Positions 7,813 through 16,430 of a stretch of DNA of 38,734 bases are shown here, piece after piece. Position 1 is the stretch's first letter. Each line of letters starts with the position of its first letter. The translations under genes were made by a program, and so were the position numbers. Origin of the DNA: an uncultured SAR86 cluster bacterium (GTDB lineage Bacteria; Pseudomonadota; Gammaproteobacteria; Magnimaribacterales; D2472); NCBI GenBank assembly GCA_902538705.1, contig CACBGD010000010.1, positions 1 through 38,734 on the forward strand, read 5' to 3'. The notes beneath the pieces were generated by a model. It was not told where the DNA came from, did no database searches, and saw only the letters and a list, made by a program, of their open reading frames with translations.

Positions 7813-9255
7813 ATGCAATCAGCTCTCAGGAATTCTTATGCAAAAGTTCTTCCTGAGCTATCAAGAGAATGCTTTCCTTCTGGATTTAAAAAACCAGAGA
7901 TAATTCTTAAAAATTATGAACTAGGAGAAGAACTTGGTCTTAGTAAAAAGTTCTTAGACTCAGATGAGTGTTTAAATATTTTTAGTGGTAATACATTGCT
8001 TGAAGATTCAATGCCTATTGCACAAGCATATTCCGGACATCAATTTGGACAATTTAATCCAAATCTTGGTGATGGAAGGGCAATCCTGTTAGGAGAAATT
8101 AAGAATCTAGATATTCAATTAAAAGGAATTGGACAAACACCTTTCTCTAGAAGGGGAGACGGAAAATCAGCTCTAGGTCCTGTATTAAGAGAATACATTA
8201 TAAGCGAATTCATGAATGCAGCTGGTATACCAACAACTCGAGCGCTTCTTGCATTAAAAACCAATGAAAATGTTATAAGAGATACTGAGCTTCCTGGAGG
8301 TATCCTTGCAAGAGTAGCTAACAGTCATATTAGAATAGGTACATTTCAGTATGCAGCCATGCAAGGCAATGAAGTCTTAAAAAAGTTAGCTGATTATTCT
8401 ATTAAAAGGCATTATCCAGAATTAAAAAATGCTGATGAAAGATATTTAAAGTTTTTTGCAGCAGTATGCCAAAGTCAGACAAAATTAGTTTCAAATTGGA
8501 TGAATATTGGCTTTATTCACGGCGTTATGAACACAGATAATGTGACTATTTCTGGAGAAACGATTGACTATGGGCCATGCGCTTTTATGGATCTTTATGA
8601 TCAAAAGACTGTCTTTAGCTCAATAGATTATGCAGGAAGGTATTGTTATGGAAATCAACCCGCAATTCTTGTTTGGAATCTTTCTAAATTAGCTGAAGCA
8701 CTTATTCCTCTGATTGATGGTGAAGAGCAAAGATCAATAGAAAAATTAACTGAAGTTCTCGAACTAGTAATGCCATCATATGAAAAATACTTTTACTCAG
8801 AAATGGGGAAAAAGTTAGGCATTGATTCGATTAGTCAAAATAATATGTACCTTGTAAAAGATTATCTTAAAATATTAGATTCCAATTCAATTGATTTCAC
8901 TCTTTCCTTTAGAGATTTATCAAAAATTCTAAAAAAAACAAAGAGTATTGAGGATTCAGTTTTCAAAAATACAAGCGATTTCAAAAAGTGGACTGAGAAT
9001 TGGATAATTAGAAATATTTCAGAAAAGGCTAATCTTAAAGATATTACAAATCAAATGGATTTGATCAATCCATGCTATATCCCAAGGAATCATATTATTG
9101 AGGATGCACTTGAAAATGCTGTAAATGGGGATATGACTCTAATAAATGAGATTCTTCAGATATATAAAAATCCTTTTGATGAGAATGAAGATTTTGAAAT
9201 TTTTATGAAGCCATCTAAAACAAATGCACCATACGTAACATTTTGTGGAACTTAA
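7813..9255 (+). CDS. selO: Protein adenylyltransferase SelO (YdiU family)
   Basis: SelO is a pseudokinase-fold enzyme that transfers AMP from ATP to hydroxyl side chains of proteins, with a role in redox stress reported for E. coli. The 480-residue chain shows the family blocks: AYSGHQFGQFNPNLGDGRA (72-90), IQLKGIGQTPFSRRGDGKSA with nucleotide-contacting K104, GIPTTRAL, GGILARVANSHIRIGTFQY, and the active-site stretch MNTDNVTISGETIDYGPCAFMD. In that stretch N243 and D252 correspond to the metal-binding Asn and Asp of characterised SelO. The C-terminus ends YVTFCGT with a cysteine near the end, as in many bacterial homologues. No clear Shine-Dalgarno is seen. It ends five bases from the convergent DUF1993 gene. 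Confidence 0.95.
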   Translation: MQSALRNSYAKVLPELSRECFPSGFKKPEIILKNYELGEELGLSKKFLDSDECLNIFSGNTLLEDSMPIAQAYSGHQFGQFNPNLGDGRAILLGEIKNLDIQLKGIGQTPFSRRGDGKSALGPVLREYIISEFMNAAGIPTTRALLALKTNENVIRDTELPGGILARVANSHIRIGTFQYAAMQGNEVLKKLADYSIKRHYPELKNADERYLKFFAAVCQSQTKLVSNWMNIGFIHGVMNTDNVTISGETIDYGPCAFMDLYDQKTVFSSIDYAGRYCYGNQPAILVWNLSKLAEALIPLIDGEEQRSIEKLTEVLELVMPSYEKYFYSEMGKKLGIDSISQNNMYLVKDYLKILDSNSIDFTLSFRDLSKILKKTKSIEDSVFKNTSDFKKWTENWIIRNISEKANLKDITNQMDLINPCYIPRNHIIEDALENAVNGDMTLINEILQIYKNPFDENEDFEIFMKPSKTNAPYVTFCGT

Positions 9256-9260
9256 AAATA

Positions 9261-9785
9261 CTAGTTTATTTTTTTTCGCAGCGCCCCAGCAAAATCAAGT
9301 TTACCTATTTCAAGACCCTTAACTCTGAAAAGGTCATACAATGTTGTAACATGAAAATAGAAATTAGGAAGTGAGAATGAAAGAATAAAATCTTCTGCAG
9401 TAAAGGCCCATTCTATTTGCCCCATTCTAAACATTATTTCTTTCCCTGAAAGAGAGTTTATTTCTTCATCAGAAAAATGATTTAATTTTTCATCAGCATC
9501 CTCAAGCATAGCAATAAGATCATTAAAATCTAAATTTTTTGGCATTTTTGGAGGAGCGAATTCACCTGTTTTAAGAGCATCTATAGCACCCACAGAATGA
9601 TGAACGACACTGAAAACTTGGAAAGTTAATGGAGCCATATCTTCTATCAGTCTGATTTTAGCTAGATCATCTAAATTTGTTCCTTCATCAGCAAAATATT
9701 TTTCTGCTTTCTTCATAATTGCTAAAGATGCAGGAAGAAGTTGCCTATAAGTTTTAACTGATACGTCACTTAACGAAATACTCAA
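9261..9785 (-). CDS. DUF1993 family protein
   Basis: This 174-residue protein of unknown function matches the DUF1993 pattern: an N-terminal helix with LPASLAIMKKAE, an LIEDMAPLTFQV segment followed by VHHSVGAIDALKTGE, a central FNDLIAMLEDADEKL helix, and the diagnostic late box FSLPNFYFHVTTLYDLFRVKGLEIGKLDF (about 137-165). The family is related in overall helical layout to DinB-like four-helix bundles; this is an impression and not a computed result. It has no signal peptide and no membrane segment, so is probably cytoplasmic. It follows proS on the minus strand after 13 bases that contain an AAGGAG ribosome site, so the two are probably co-transcribed. Confidence 0.85.
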   Translation of the reverse strand: MSISLSDVSVKTYRQLLPASLAIMKKAEKYFADEGTNLDDLAKIRLIEDMAPLTFQVFSVVHHSVGAIDALKTGEFAPPKMPKNLDFNDLIAMLEDADEKLNHFSDEEINSLSGKEIMFRMGQIEWAFTAEDFILSFSLPNFYFHVTTLYDLFRVKGLEIGKLDFAGALRKKIN

Positions 9786-9798
9786 ATTTATCTCCTTA

Positions 9799-11064
9799 TT
9801 AAAGTATTTCCTCTACTTCATTCAAAGCAGAAGTTATTTTTTCCCCATTCCTAAAGATTATTTCAACCTTATTATGATCCGTAAAATTTTTACCGAAAAC
9901 GATCGATAAAGGAATCCCAATTAGCTCAGAATCTTTAATCTTTTTTCCAAAACCGTCTTCTCGATCATCTAAAATTACTTCAAACCCTTTTTGAGTGAGG
10001 TCTTGATAAAGTTTTCTGGACGATGCTTCAATATTTTTATCTTTTTCAGCACCAATTGTAATTATATTTAAATTAAAGGGAGAAATAGATTCTGGCCAAA
10101 TAATTCCTTTATCATCAAAATTTTGCTCTATTGCAGCGGCAACAATCCTTGAGATTCCAATTCCATAACATCCCATATGCATGTTTTTAGCTGAGCCTGA
10201 GTCATCTAAAACAGTTGCATTCATATTTTCGCTATAGAGCCTACCCAATTGGAATATATGTCCCACTTCAATTCCTTTTGTAATTTCAAGCAACCCATTT
10301 CCATCTGGTGATTTTTGACCTACTAATGATTTTGAATCTTGACCATCTTCAAGTAAAAGCTCTGCATTGACTGCGTAATCAGATTTATCAGATACTGCAA
10401 GAGTATCTTCACCATTATTCGCAAGGACATGAAATTCTTCAGATTTATCTCCACCAATCGCACCAGAGTCCGCTTTTACAATTTTGAAATCTAAACCTAA
10501 TCTTTCAAAGATTTTTGAGTAGGTGTTTCTCATTATTTGATATGTCTTTTCTAAGCTTGCTTCAGAAAGATGAAAGCTATAAGAATCCTTCATTAAGAAC
10601 TCTCGACTTCTCATTACTCCATATCTTGGTCTTATTTCGTCTCTAAATTTAGTTTGTATTTGATAAATATTCAAAGGAAGCTCTTTATAACTTTTTACAT
10701 TATTTTTGATTAGGTCAGTTATAACTTCTTCATGAGTAGGACCTAAGCAAAAATCTCTATCATGACGATCTTTAAATCTAAGCAATTCAGGACCAAACTT
10801 GTCCCATCTCTTTGATTCACTCCATAAATCTTTTGGTTGCACCATAGGCATCAACACTTCATGCGCTCCAGCATTATTCATTTCTTCTCTTACAATACTT
10901 TCAACTTTATTTAAGACCCTCAAACCAAGTGGAAGCCATGTGTAAATTCCTGAGGCATTTTTTCTTATCATGCCAGACTTAAGCATGAGGCTATTACTTA
11001 TAACTTGAGCATCCTCAGAAGCAGTATCTCTGAGTGTAGGAATGAAATAATTTGACCAAAACAT
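9799..11064 (-). CDS. proS: Prolyl-tRNA synthetase, short form lacking the editing insertion
   Basis: This class II synthetase charges tRNA-Pro. Core motifs are intact: [21 protein letters not shown] (motif 1 region), [21 protein letters not shown] (motif 2), and [18 protein letters not shown] followed by [13 protein letters not shown] (motif 3 and anticodon domain start), plus [19 protein letters not shown]. The length is 421 residues, against 572 in E. coli. The chain runs from [25 protein letters not shown] almost directly to the second half of the catalytic domain, so the roughly 180-residue YbaK-like INS editing domain is absent. Short ProRS of this kind is known from many alphaproteobacteria. 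It starts divergently from fmdB across 63 bases. Confidence 0.96.
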   Translation of the reverse strand: MFWSNYFIPTLRDTASEDAQVISNSLMLKSGMIRKNASGIYTWLPLGLRVLNKVESIVREEMNNAGAHEVLMPMVQPKDLWSESKRWDKFGPELLRFKDRHDRDFCLGPTHEEVITDLIKNNVKSYKELPLNIYQIQTKFRDEIRPRYGVMRSREFLMKDSYSFHLSEASLEKTYQIMRNTYSKIFERLGLDFKIVKADSGAIGGDKSEEFHVLANNGEDTLAVSDKSDYAVNAELLLEDGQDSKSLVGQKSPDGNGLLEITKGIEVGHIFQLGRLYSENMNATVLDDSGSAKNMHMGCYGIGISRIVAAAIEQNFDDKGIIWPESISPFNLNIITIGAEKDKNIEASSRKLYQDLTQKGFEVILDDREDGFGKKIKDSELIGIPLSIVFGKNFTDHNKVEIIFRNGEKITSALNEVEEIL

Positions 11065-11127
11065 ATCTTTTTATTTTTGCATATTAAAAATACTTATAGT
11101 TTATAATTTTATAGTTTTTTTAGTTAT

Positions 11128-11409
11128 ATGCCCATTTATGAATACAAATGCTCAAATTGCGGGCATCAATTTGAAAAAATTCAGAAATTTTCAGATGATC
11201 CTCTTAAAAAATGTCCTAAGTGTGACAAAAATGCTTTAAATAAGTTAATATCCAGCCCATCATTTAGGCTTAAGGGAAGTGGTTGGTATGAAACTGACTT
11301 TAAAACAGGCAATAAAAAGAACATACTAAACAAAGAAAAAGATGCAAAAGATCCTAAAAAGTCAAAAAAAAAGGATAAGGGTAGTACAAAGGTAAACAAT
11401 GAGAACTGA
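11128..11409 (+). CDS. FmdB-type zinc ribbon protein
   Basis: This is a small zinc-ribbon protein of the FmdB (putative regulatory protein) family. It starts [20 protein letters not shown] and has a second CPKC pair, giving a four-cysteine zinc site within the first ~35 residues. The family tail [17 protein letters not shown] follows, then a lysine-rich, probably disordered C-terminus (about 65-93). Its function is not established; the family name comes from the methylotroph fmdB locus. It overlaps aspS by 11 nt, a neighbour relation I recall for many proteobacteria, so translational coupling to aspS is likely. A TATAAT at 11102-11107 could serve as its -10, with no convincing -35. Confidence 0.85.
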   Translation: MPIYEYKCSNCGHQFEKIQKFSDDPLKKCPKCDKNALNKLISSPSFRLKGSGWYETDFKTGNKKNILNKEKDAKDPKKSKKKDKGSTKVNNEN

Positions 11410-13162
11410 ATATTGTGGAAACATAACTAAAGAACATCTTGGAAAAGATGTATCAATATGTGGTTGGGTCCATCGAAGGCGTGATCATGGTGGAGTTATT
11501 TTCCTTGATATAAGAGATCTTGAGGGTGTCTGTCAGGCAGTTATCGATCCATCCAATGATGAGGCATTTTCCCTTGCAGATAAATGTAGAAGTGAATTTG
11601 TTATTAAGATTAAAGGAAATGTTCGTGAGCGACCTGAGGGCACTATAAACTCTAAAATGAAGACTGGAGAGGTTGAAATAGAGGTAAGCGAAATAGAGTT
11701 ATTAAATTCAGCTGCAACTCCTGCATTTCCGCTTGATGACTATCAAGATGTTAATGAGGATGTCCGATTAAAAAATAGAATTTTAGATTTAAGAAGACCT
11801 GAAATGAATAACAGGATTCTGAAAAGATCTAAGATTGTATCTAAAATAAGAAATTTCTTAGAAGAAAGAAACTTTAATGAAATAGAAACTCCAATACTCA
11901 CAAGAGCTACTCCTGAAGGAGCAAGGGATTATATTTTGCCAAGCCGCATCCATCCTGGAAGTTTTTACGCACTTCCTCAGTCTCCTCAGCTTTTCAAGCA
12001 AATGCTCATGATGGGTGGAATGGATAGGTACTATCAGGTTGCAAGGTGTTTTAGGGATGAGGATTTAAGAGCAGACAGGCAGCCAGAATTTACTCAGATT
12101 GATATAGAAGCATCTTTTGTTGAGGAGAGAGATATCATTGAGCTTGGTTCAAGCTTACTTAAGCTTCTGCTTAAAGATTTTGCAAATCATAATTTAGATG
12201 ATATTGATGAACTTGACTATGCGCATGCTATTAATAAATACGGCTCCGATAAACCTGATCTAAGAATACCTTTGGAGCTGTTAGAGATTTCTGATGAAGC
12301 TAAAAAAGAGGAATTTAAAGTTTTCTCTGATCCAGCAAAAAATGATGAATCAAGAGTTGTTGCTTTGAAAGTAGGTGGAGGAAATAAACTTACAAGATCT
12401 CAAATAGATGAATATACAAATTTTGTTGGTAAATTAGGAGCAAAAGGACTTGCTTATATAAAAATTAATGATGTTTCTGACATTGAAAATGGACTTCAAT
12501 CTCCAATTCTTAAGTTCCTTTCGAAAGACTTTATAACCGCACTTTTTAGAAAGTTAAATCCTGTAAATGATGACTTAATTTTCTTTGGTGCAGGCCCTTC
12601 AGAAATAGTTAACTTAAGTATGAGCTCTTTAATAAAAAGACTGGGAAAAGATTTAGATTTATATCAAAAAGATTGGGCACCCTGTTGGATAATTAATTTT
12701 CCTATGTTTGAAACCGATGCAGACAATCTAAAGGCACTTCATCATCCATTCACTAGACCTAAAGATGATTTAGAAAACTTTAAAAAGGATCCATCTAAGG
12801 CTCAAGCCTATGCTTATGACTTAGTTCTTAATGGTTATGAAATCGGTGGAGGTTCTCTAAGGGTTCATGACTCTAAAATGCAATCAGCTATCTTTGATGC
12901 TCTCAACATTTCAAATGAGGAAGCATGTCTTAAGTTTGGATTCTTACTTGATGCTCTTAAGACTGGATGTCCACCTCATGGTGGTATAGCTCTTGGTCTT
13001 GATAGGATTGTCATGTTACTTACTCAAACTGAAAATATAAGAGATGTAATAGCATTCCCGAAAACTCAAAGCGCATCATGTCTTCTTACAGATGCACCTA
13101 ATATTGTTGATGAGTCTCAACTTAATGAACTTCATATAAAAAAAGATCTTGATGAGGAATAA
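11399..13162 (+). CDS. aspS: Aspartyl-tRNA synthetase
   Basis: This class II synthetase charges tRNA-Asp. The 587-residue length equals the bacterial type (about 590), with the N-terminal OB-fold anticodon domain ([19 protein letters not shown]), motif 1 region ([20 protein letters not shown]), motif 2 ([18 protein letters not shown]), the bacterial GAD insertion (about 285-420) and motif 3 ([13 protein letters not shown]). The end [16 protein letters not shown] is characteristic. It starts inside fmdB and is followed after three bases by yebC, the gammaproteobacterial aspS-yebC order. Whether it also charges tRNA-Asn cannot be read from the sequence. Confidence 0.98.
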   Translation: MRTEYCGNITKEHLGKDVSICGWVHRRRDHGGVIFLDIRDLEGVCQAVIDPSNDEAFSLADKCRSEFVIKIKGNVRERPEGTINSKMKTGEVEIEVSEIELLNSAATPAFPLDDYQDVNEDVRLKNRILDLRRPEMNNRILKRSKIVSKIRNFLEERNFNEIETPILTRATPEGARDYILPSRIHPGSFYALPQSPQLFKQMLMMGGMDRYYQVARCFRDEDLRADRQPEFTQIDIEASFVEERDIIELGSSLLKLLLKDFANHNLDDIDELDYAHAINKYGSDKPDLRIPLELLEISDEAKKEEFKVFSDPAKNDESRVVALKVGGGNKLTRSQIDEYTNFVGKLGAKGLAYIKINDVSDIENGLQSPILKFLSKDFITALFRKLNPVNDDLIFFGAGPSEIVNLSMSSLIKRLGKDLDLYQKDWAPCWIINFPMFETDADNLKALHHPFTRPKDDLENFKKDPSKAQAYAYDLVLNGYEIGGGSLRVHDSKMQSAIFDALNISNEEACLKFGFLLDALKTGCPPHGGIALGLDRIVMLLTQTENIRDVIAFPKTQSASCLLTDAPNIVDESQLNELHIKKDLDEE

Positions 13163-13165
13163 ATA

Positions 13166-13906
13166 ATGGCTGGTCATTCCAAATGGGCAAATATAAAACA
13201 TAGAAAAGCCAGACAAGATGCAAAAAGAGGGAAGATATATACCAAACTTATCCGTGAACTTACAGTTGCTGCAAAATCAGGGGGTGGCGATCCAAATGAT
13301 AATCCTAGATTAAGATTGGCTCTTGATAAAGCAAATTCTGAAAATATGCCCAAAGACACTATTAATAGGGCTATAGAGCGGGGAACTGGTGCAGGAGAAG
13401 CTGGAAACCTCGAAGAAATCACATATGAGGGATATGGTCCTGGAGGAGTTGCTGTTTTAGTTGAAGCAATGACTGATAACCGAAATAGAACTGTCGCAGA
13501 TGTAAGACATGCATTTACAAAGTTTGGAGGCAATCTTGGAACAGATGGTTCTGTAAGCTACCTATTTAATAAAATTGGCCTTGTGATCATTGAAAAATAT
13601 CAAGATGAAGATACTGTAATGGAAACTTTGTTAGATTTTGATGGTGAAGATTTAGAAGATACCGGGGATAATTTTATAGCGACTGTGCCATTTCAGAATC
13701 TTTCTTCATTTGTAGAGAAGCTTAAGGATCAAGGAATAAAAGTTGAAAATGCAGAGGTTACAATGAAAGCAGATACAGCCGTGCCTGTTGATCAAGAAAT
13801 GGGAGAAAAGGTTTTAAGGATTCTTGATTTTTTAGATGAAGTTGACGACGTACAAGAAGTTCATTCAAATGCTGAATTTCCTGTTGACTTTAAACCTGCA
13901 GAGTAA
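13166..13906 (+). CDS. yebC: YebC/PmpR family protein (TACO1-like)
   Basis: YebC-family proteins were annotated as transcription regulators (PmpR) and are more recently linked to translation of proline-rich stretches, like mitochondrial TACO1. The 246-residue protein has the invariant start MAGHSKWANIKHRKARQDAKRGKIYTK, the PRLRLALDKANSENMPKDTINRAIERG segment, YEGYGPGGVAVLVE, TDNRNRT, and the FGGNLGTDGSVSYLF turn, all in family order and spacing. It lies between aspS and the gene at 13909, where ruvC would be expected. Confidence 0.97.
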   Translation: MAGHSKWANIKHRKARQDAKRGKIYTKLIRELTVAAKSGGGDPNDNPRLRLALDKANSENMPKDTINRAIERGTGAGEAGNLEEITYEGYGPGGVAVLVEAMTDNRNRTVADVRHAFTKFGGNLGTDGSVSYLFNKIGLVIIEKYQDEDTVMETLLDFDGEDLEDTGDNFIATVPFQNLSSFVEKLKDQGIKVENAEVTMKADTAVPVDQEMGEKVLRILDFLDEVDDVQEVHSNAEFPVDFKPAE

Positions 13907-13908
13907 TA

Positions 13909-14334
13909 ATGCCAGTTAATTCAAGAGCAAAGGGAGCTAATTTTGAAAGAGAAATTGGAAATCTCCTTGTACAAGATTTAGGATTAAAGAACCCTGTAAA
14001 AAGAATCCTTGAACAAACTAGAACGAAAGAATTACCAGATCTTATGTTGGGAAGATGGTGCATTGAATGCAAACGATATGGTGACGGCTCTGAACCAAGT
14101 GATGATTGGTGGAATCAGGTGCTTGCGGCATCAAGTAATGACAATCAAATACCAGCTTTGGTTTATAAATTTAATAGGAAACCATTAAAAGTTAGGATTC
14201 TGGCATCATGCATTAATAATGAGATTCAAAATAGAGATGTAACTGTTGATCTCTCATGGAAAGATTTCATTTCAATCATTAAAGAATTATTTTTAGAAGA
14301 TATTGACTTACATGAGCAAAGTACACAGTTGTAG
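13909..14334 (+). CDS. Phage-type PD-(D/E)XK nuclease, candidate Holliday-junction resolvase
   Basis: This 141-residue basic protein resembles small phage and prophage PD-(D/E)XK proteins often annotated as Holliday-junction resolvases. The N-terminus NSRAKGANFEREIGNLL supplies the first acidic residues (E13, E15); LPDLML gives D44 and WCIECKR gives E53-x-K55, the classic metal-binding triad; WWNQVLAAS has a Q70 in the usual following helix; and the late strand PALVYKFNRKP matches the family. It starts two bases after yebC and overlaps ybgC by 23 nt, so it is embedded in the operon. In Pseudomonas and many relatives ruvC-ruvA-ruvB occupies exactly this slot. It has no sequence likeness to RuvC (RNase H fold). 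Nuclease fold is confident; resolvase role is inferred from position. Confidence 0.78.
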   Translation: MPVNSRAKGANFEREIGNLLVQDLGLKNPVKRILEQTRTKELPDLMLGRWCIECKRYGDGSEPSDDWWNQVLAASSNDNQIPALVYKFNRKPLKVRILASCINNEIQNRDVTVDLSWKDFISIIKELFLEDIDLHEQSTQL

Positions 14335-14719
14335 AGATCTCGAAATCTTTGTTTACGTTGAAGATACTGATTTTCAAGGAATTGTTTACCACGCAAATTA
14401 TTTGAAATATTTCGAAAGGGCACGATCAAGTTGTCTCAGGGATCTTGATATTTCACAGAGTGAGGAAATCAAGGCAGGAAAAGTTTTTATCATAAAGACT
14501 ATAAATATTGAGTTCATGAGGCCTGCAGAAATCGAAGATAATTTGATTATTTCCTCAGAAATTGAGTACTTATCTAATGCCCGATTATTCTTTCATCAAC
14601 AAATCAAAAGAAATGCAAGTGATGATATTATATGTAAAGGAAAAGTTGAGGTGTGTTTTTATGATCAGAAAAAAAATAAACCAGTTGCTTTCCCTAAAAA
14701 ATTATTAAAAAATCTTTAA
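14312..14719 (+). CDS. ybgC: YbgC-family acyl-CoA thioesterase
   Basis: This hotdog-fold thioesterase of the Tol-Pal operon hydrolyses acyl-CoA and, in E. coli, is tied to phospholipid enzymes at the inner membrane. Family features are the strand VYVEDTDFQGIVYHANYLKYFERAR, with the catalytic aspartate in EDTDFQG and the HANY signature, then the INIEFMRPAEIEDNLII strand pair. The frame is open from a TTG at 14303, but ATG 14312 gives 135 residues and a typical start. It overlaps the upstream nuclease by 23 nt and leads into tolQ after two bases. Confidence 0.92.
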   Translation: MSKVHSCRDLEIFVYVEDTDFQGIVYHANYLKYFERARSSCLRDLDISQSEEIKAGKVFIIKTINIEFMRPAEIEDNLIISSEIEYLSNARLFFHQQIKRNASDDIICKGKVEVCFYDQKKNKPVAFPKKLLKNL

Positions 14720-14721
14720 AA

Positions 14722-15405
14722 ATGAATGAAGTATCAGCTATAGAATTATTTTTGCAAGCAGGAATAGTTGTTAAGTCAGTAATGATTATTTTAATTTTAG
14801 CTTCAATTATTTCATGGATAATTATTTTTGAAAGATACATTTTCTTCAGGAAAGCTAATGAAAACAGATTTATTTTTGAGGATAAATTTTGGTCAGGAAC
14901 TGATCTTAATGAACTTTATTCTGAGCTTGATGGATTAGATTTTGATTTGATTGGATCAACTAGCGTTTTTAAAAATTCTTTCAAGGAATTCAAAAGAATT
15001 TCAAACAGAAGTAAGCTTACTGATATGGATCTCGAAGGTCTTAATAGATCTATGAGAGTATCCATTGCAAGAGACGAAGAAGATATGAATAAAAATTTAT
15101 CGATACTTGCAAATATTGGCTCAGTAAGTCCATATATTGGGTTATTTGGTACAGTTTGGGGAATTATGGGCTCTTTTCAGGGTCTCTCAGATGCAACACA
15201 GGCTACTATTAATGCTGTTGCACCTGGAATATCAGAGGCTTTAATTGCAACAGCTATGGGTCTCTTTGCGGCTATACCAGCCGTGATAGCTTTTAATAGA
15301 TTTACATCAAAAGCAGATTCATATTTGCAGACAACTACAATTTTTGCTGAAGAACTTGCAAGCATCTTCTACAGAGAATCAGTTAAGCAAAAAGATGATC
15401 TATAG
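14722..15405 (+). CDS. tolQ: TolQ, proton-channel subunit of Tol-Pal
   Basis: TolQ, an ExbB/MotA-type inner-membrane protein, forms with TolR the proton-driven motor that energises TolA for outer-membrane constriction at division. The 227-residue chain has a first membrane segment (about 15-36), a cytoplasmic loop, and the conserved region ANIGSVSPYIGLFGTVWGIMGSF leading to two further membrane segments (about 130-158 and 168-195), with AISEAL-like PGISEALIATAMGLFAAIPAV. Length matches E. coli (230). It follows ybgC directly and overlaps tolR by 11 nt. Confidence 0.96.
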   Translation: MNEVSAIELFLQAGIVVKSVMIILILASIISWIIIFERYIFFRKANENRFIFEDKFWSGTDLNELYSELDGLDFDLIGSTSVFKNSFKEFKRISNRSKLTDMDLEGLNRSMRVSIARDEEDMNKNLSILANIGSVSPYIGLFGTVWGIMGSFQGLSDATQATINAVAPGISEALIATAMGLFAAIPAVIAFNRFTSKADSYLQTTTIFAEELASIFYRESVKQKDDL

Positions 15406-15817
15406 ACTAGGTCAAAGAAAAAAACTTCACGCAGAAATAAATGTGGTCCCATACATCGATGTGATGCTTGTTCTTCTTATAATCTTCATGGTTCTATCAC
15501 CATTATTGATCCAGGGGATTGATGTTAATCTTCCGAAGACAGATACAACTAAGATGACAATACAGAATGAGCCTTTAGTAGTATCAATTGATCAAAACGG
15601 TAACTATTTTCTTAACCTTGGTGAAGAGGAGATTGCTATTTCGCTTGATGAGCTCAAAGATAAGGCATTTATTATTTTTGATGCCAATCCAGAAATTGAG
15701 GTTGTCTTTAAAGGAGATGGATCAGTAGATTTCCAAAGTGTTGCAGCCGCAATGGCGGCAATTCAAAGTGTTGGCATTGAAAAAATAGGAATTGTAACTT
15801 CTGGATATGATGACTAG
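15395..15817 (+). CDS. tolR: TolR, motor subunit of Tol-Pal
   Basis: TolR is an ExbD-type protein with one membrane helix carrying the protonatable aspartate. The signature INVVPYIDVMLVLLIIFMV (about residues 14-32) holds that aspartate, followed by a periplasmic domain with LPKTDT and a C-terminal GSVDFQSVAAAMAAIQSVGIEKIGIVT helix-strand. The frame is open from a TTG at 15344, but ATG 15395 gives 140 residues, close to E. coli's 142, and places the N-terminus normally. It overlaps tolQ by 11 nt and tolA by 11 nt. Confidence 0.96.
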   Translation: MIYRLGQRKKLHAEINVVPYIDVMLVLLIIFMVLSPLLIQGIDVNLPKTDTTKMTIQNEPLVVSIDQNGNYFLNLGEEEIAISLDELKDKAFIIFDANPEIEVVFKGDGSVDFQSVAAAMAAIQSVGIEKIGIVTSGYDD

Positions 15818-16430
15818 TTCAAATATACTTATTGCATCCTTCTATTCATTCTTAATTCATGCAGGACTATTTTTAGGATTCTTTGGATATTTTGAACAAA
15901 CTGAAAAACCAAACAAAATACTAAGTTCGCCTTTGAGTGTAAAAATGCTTATCGAAGATAGTACTCAAAACACGCAAAAAAAGAACTATGTAAAGATGCA
16001 GCCAGATATATATAAGGAGCCTTATTTTGAAACAGCAGAAATCATTCAGGAAGTAGTGAAAACAAAATCTTATGAGATGTTTGACTCTGGAATAGATTCT
16101 TTGTTAAGTGAAGAAATAGCTTTCGAAGATACTTATGACGAAGATATTTTAAGATTCTATAATGCAATAAAGCTTAAGATTGAGTTAGCATGGATAAAGC
16201 CAAAAAATATTCAGTCTAATCTTTCATGTGATCTAGGAATTACAACTAATCCCCAAGGTAGAGTAGTTGGTTTAAAGCTCTTAAAAAGCAGTGGAAATAT
16301 AAGATTTGATAATTCTGCTATGCAAGCAGTTAGACGAGTCGAAACTTTTAATATCTTTAAAGAAATGCAAAGAGAAGTTTATGAAGATACTTTTAAAAAT
16401 ATGATCTTTAGATTTAATCCAACAAAATGA
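15807..16430 (+). CDS. tolA: TolA-like energy transducer, strongly shortened
   Basis: TolA links the TolQR motor to TolB and Pal across the periplasm. This 207-residue protein has the N-terminal membrane helix with a TolA/TonB-style S-x3-H motif (S14, H18 in SFLIHAG) and a C-terminal TonB-like domain (about 112-207: FYNAIKLKIELAWIKP, CDLGITTNPQGRVVGLKLLKSSG, FDNSAMQAVRR). The linker between them is only about 80 residues, acidic and mixed in composition. E. coli TolA has 421 residues with a long Ala/Lys-rich helix of well over 200. Two adjacent ATGs (15807, 15810) could both start it. It overlaps tolR by 11 nt and tolB by 4 nt. Identity rests on domain order and locus, not close similarity. 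Confidence 0.88.
   Translation: MMTSSNILIASFYSFLIHAGLFLGFFGYFEQTEKPNKILSSPLSVKMLIEDSTQNTQKKNYVKMQPDIYKEPYFETAEIIQEVVKTKSYEMFDSGIDSLLSEEIAFEDTYDEDILRFYNAIKLKIELAWIKPKNIQSNLSCDLGITTNPQGRVVGLKLLKSSGNIRFDNSAMQAVRRVETFNIFKEMQREVYEDTFKNMIFRFNPTK

Noticed and set aside
9256-9260. Possible terminator between selO and the DUF1993 gene
   Set aside because: The gap is five bases and no hairpin with a T run is visible on either strand around it.
11065-11127. Divergent promoter between proS and fmdB
   Set aside because: TATAAT at 11102 has only a TTGCAT at 19-base spacing; in this AT-rich gap several hexamers match equally well, so no promoter is called.
13174-13533. A 119-codon open frame on the minus strand inside yebC
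   Set aside because: yebC is unmistakable on the plus strand; the opposing frame is proline/serine-rich, with no family likeness.
14716-14722. Possible frameshift or missing gene between ybgC and tolQ
   Set aside because: Both proteins are full length and abut normally; nothing is broken.
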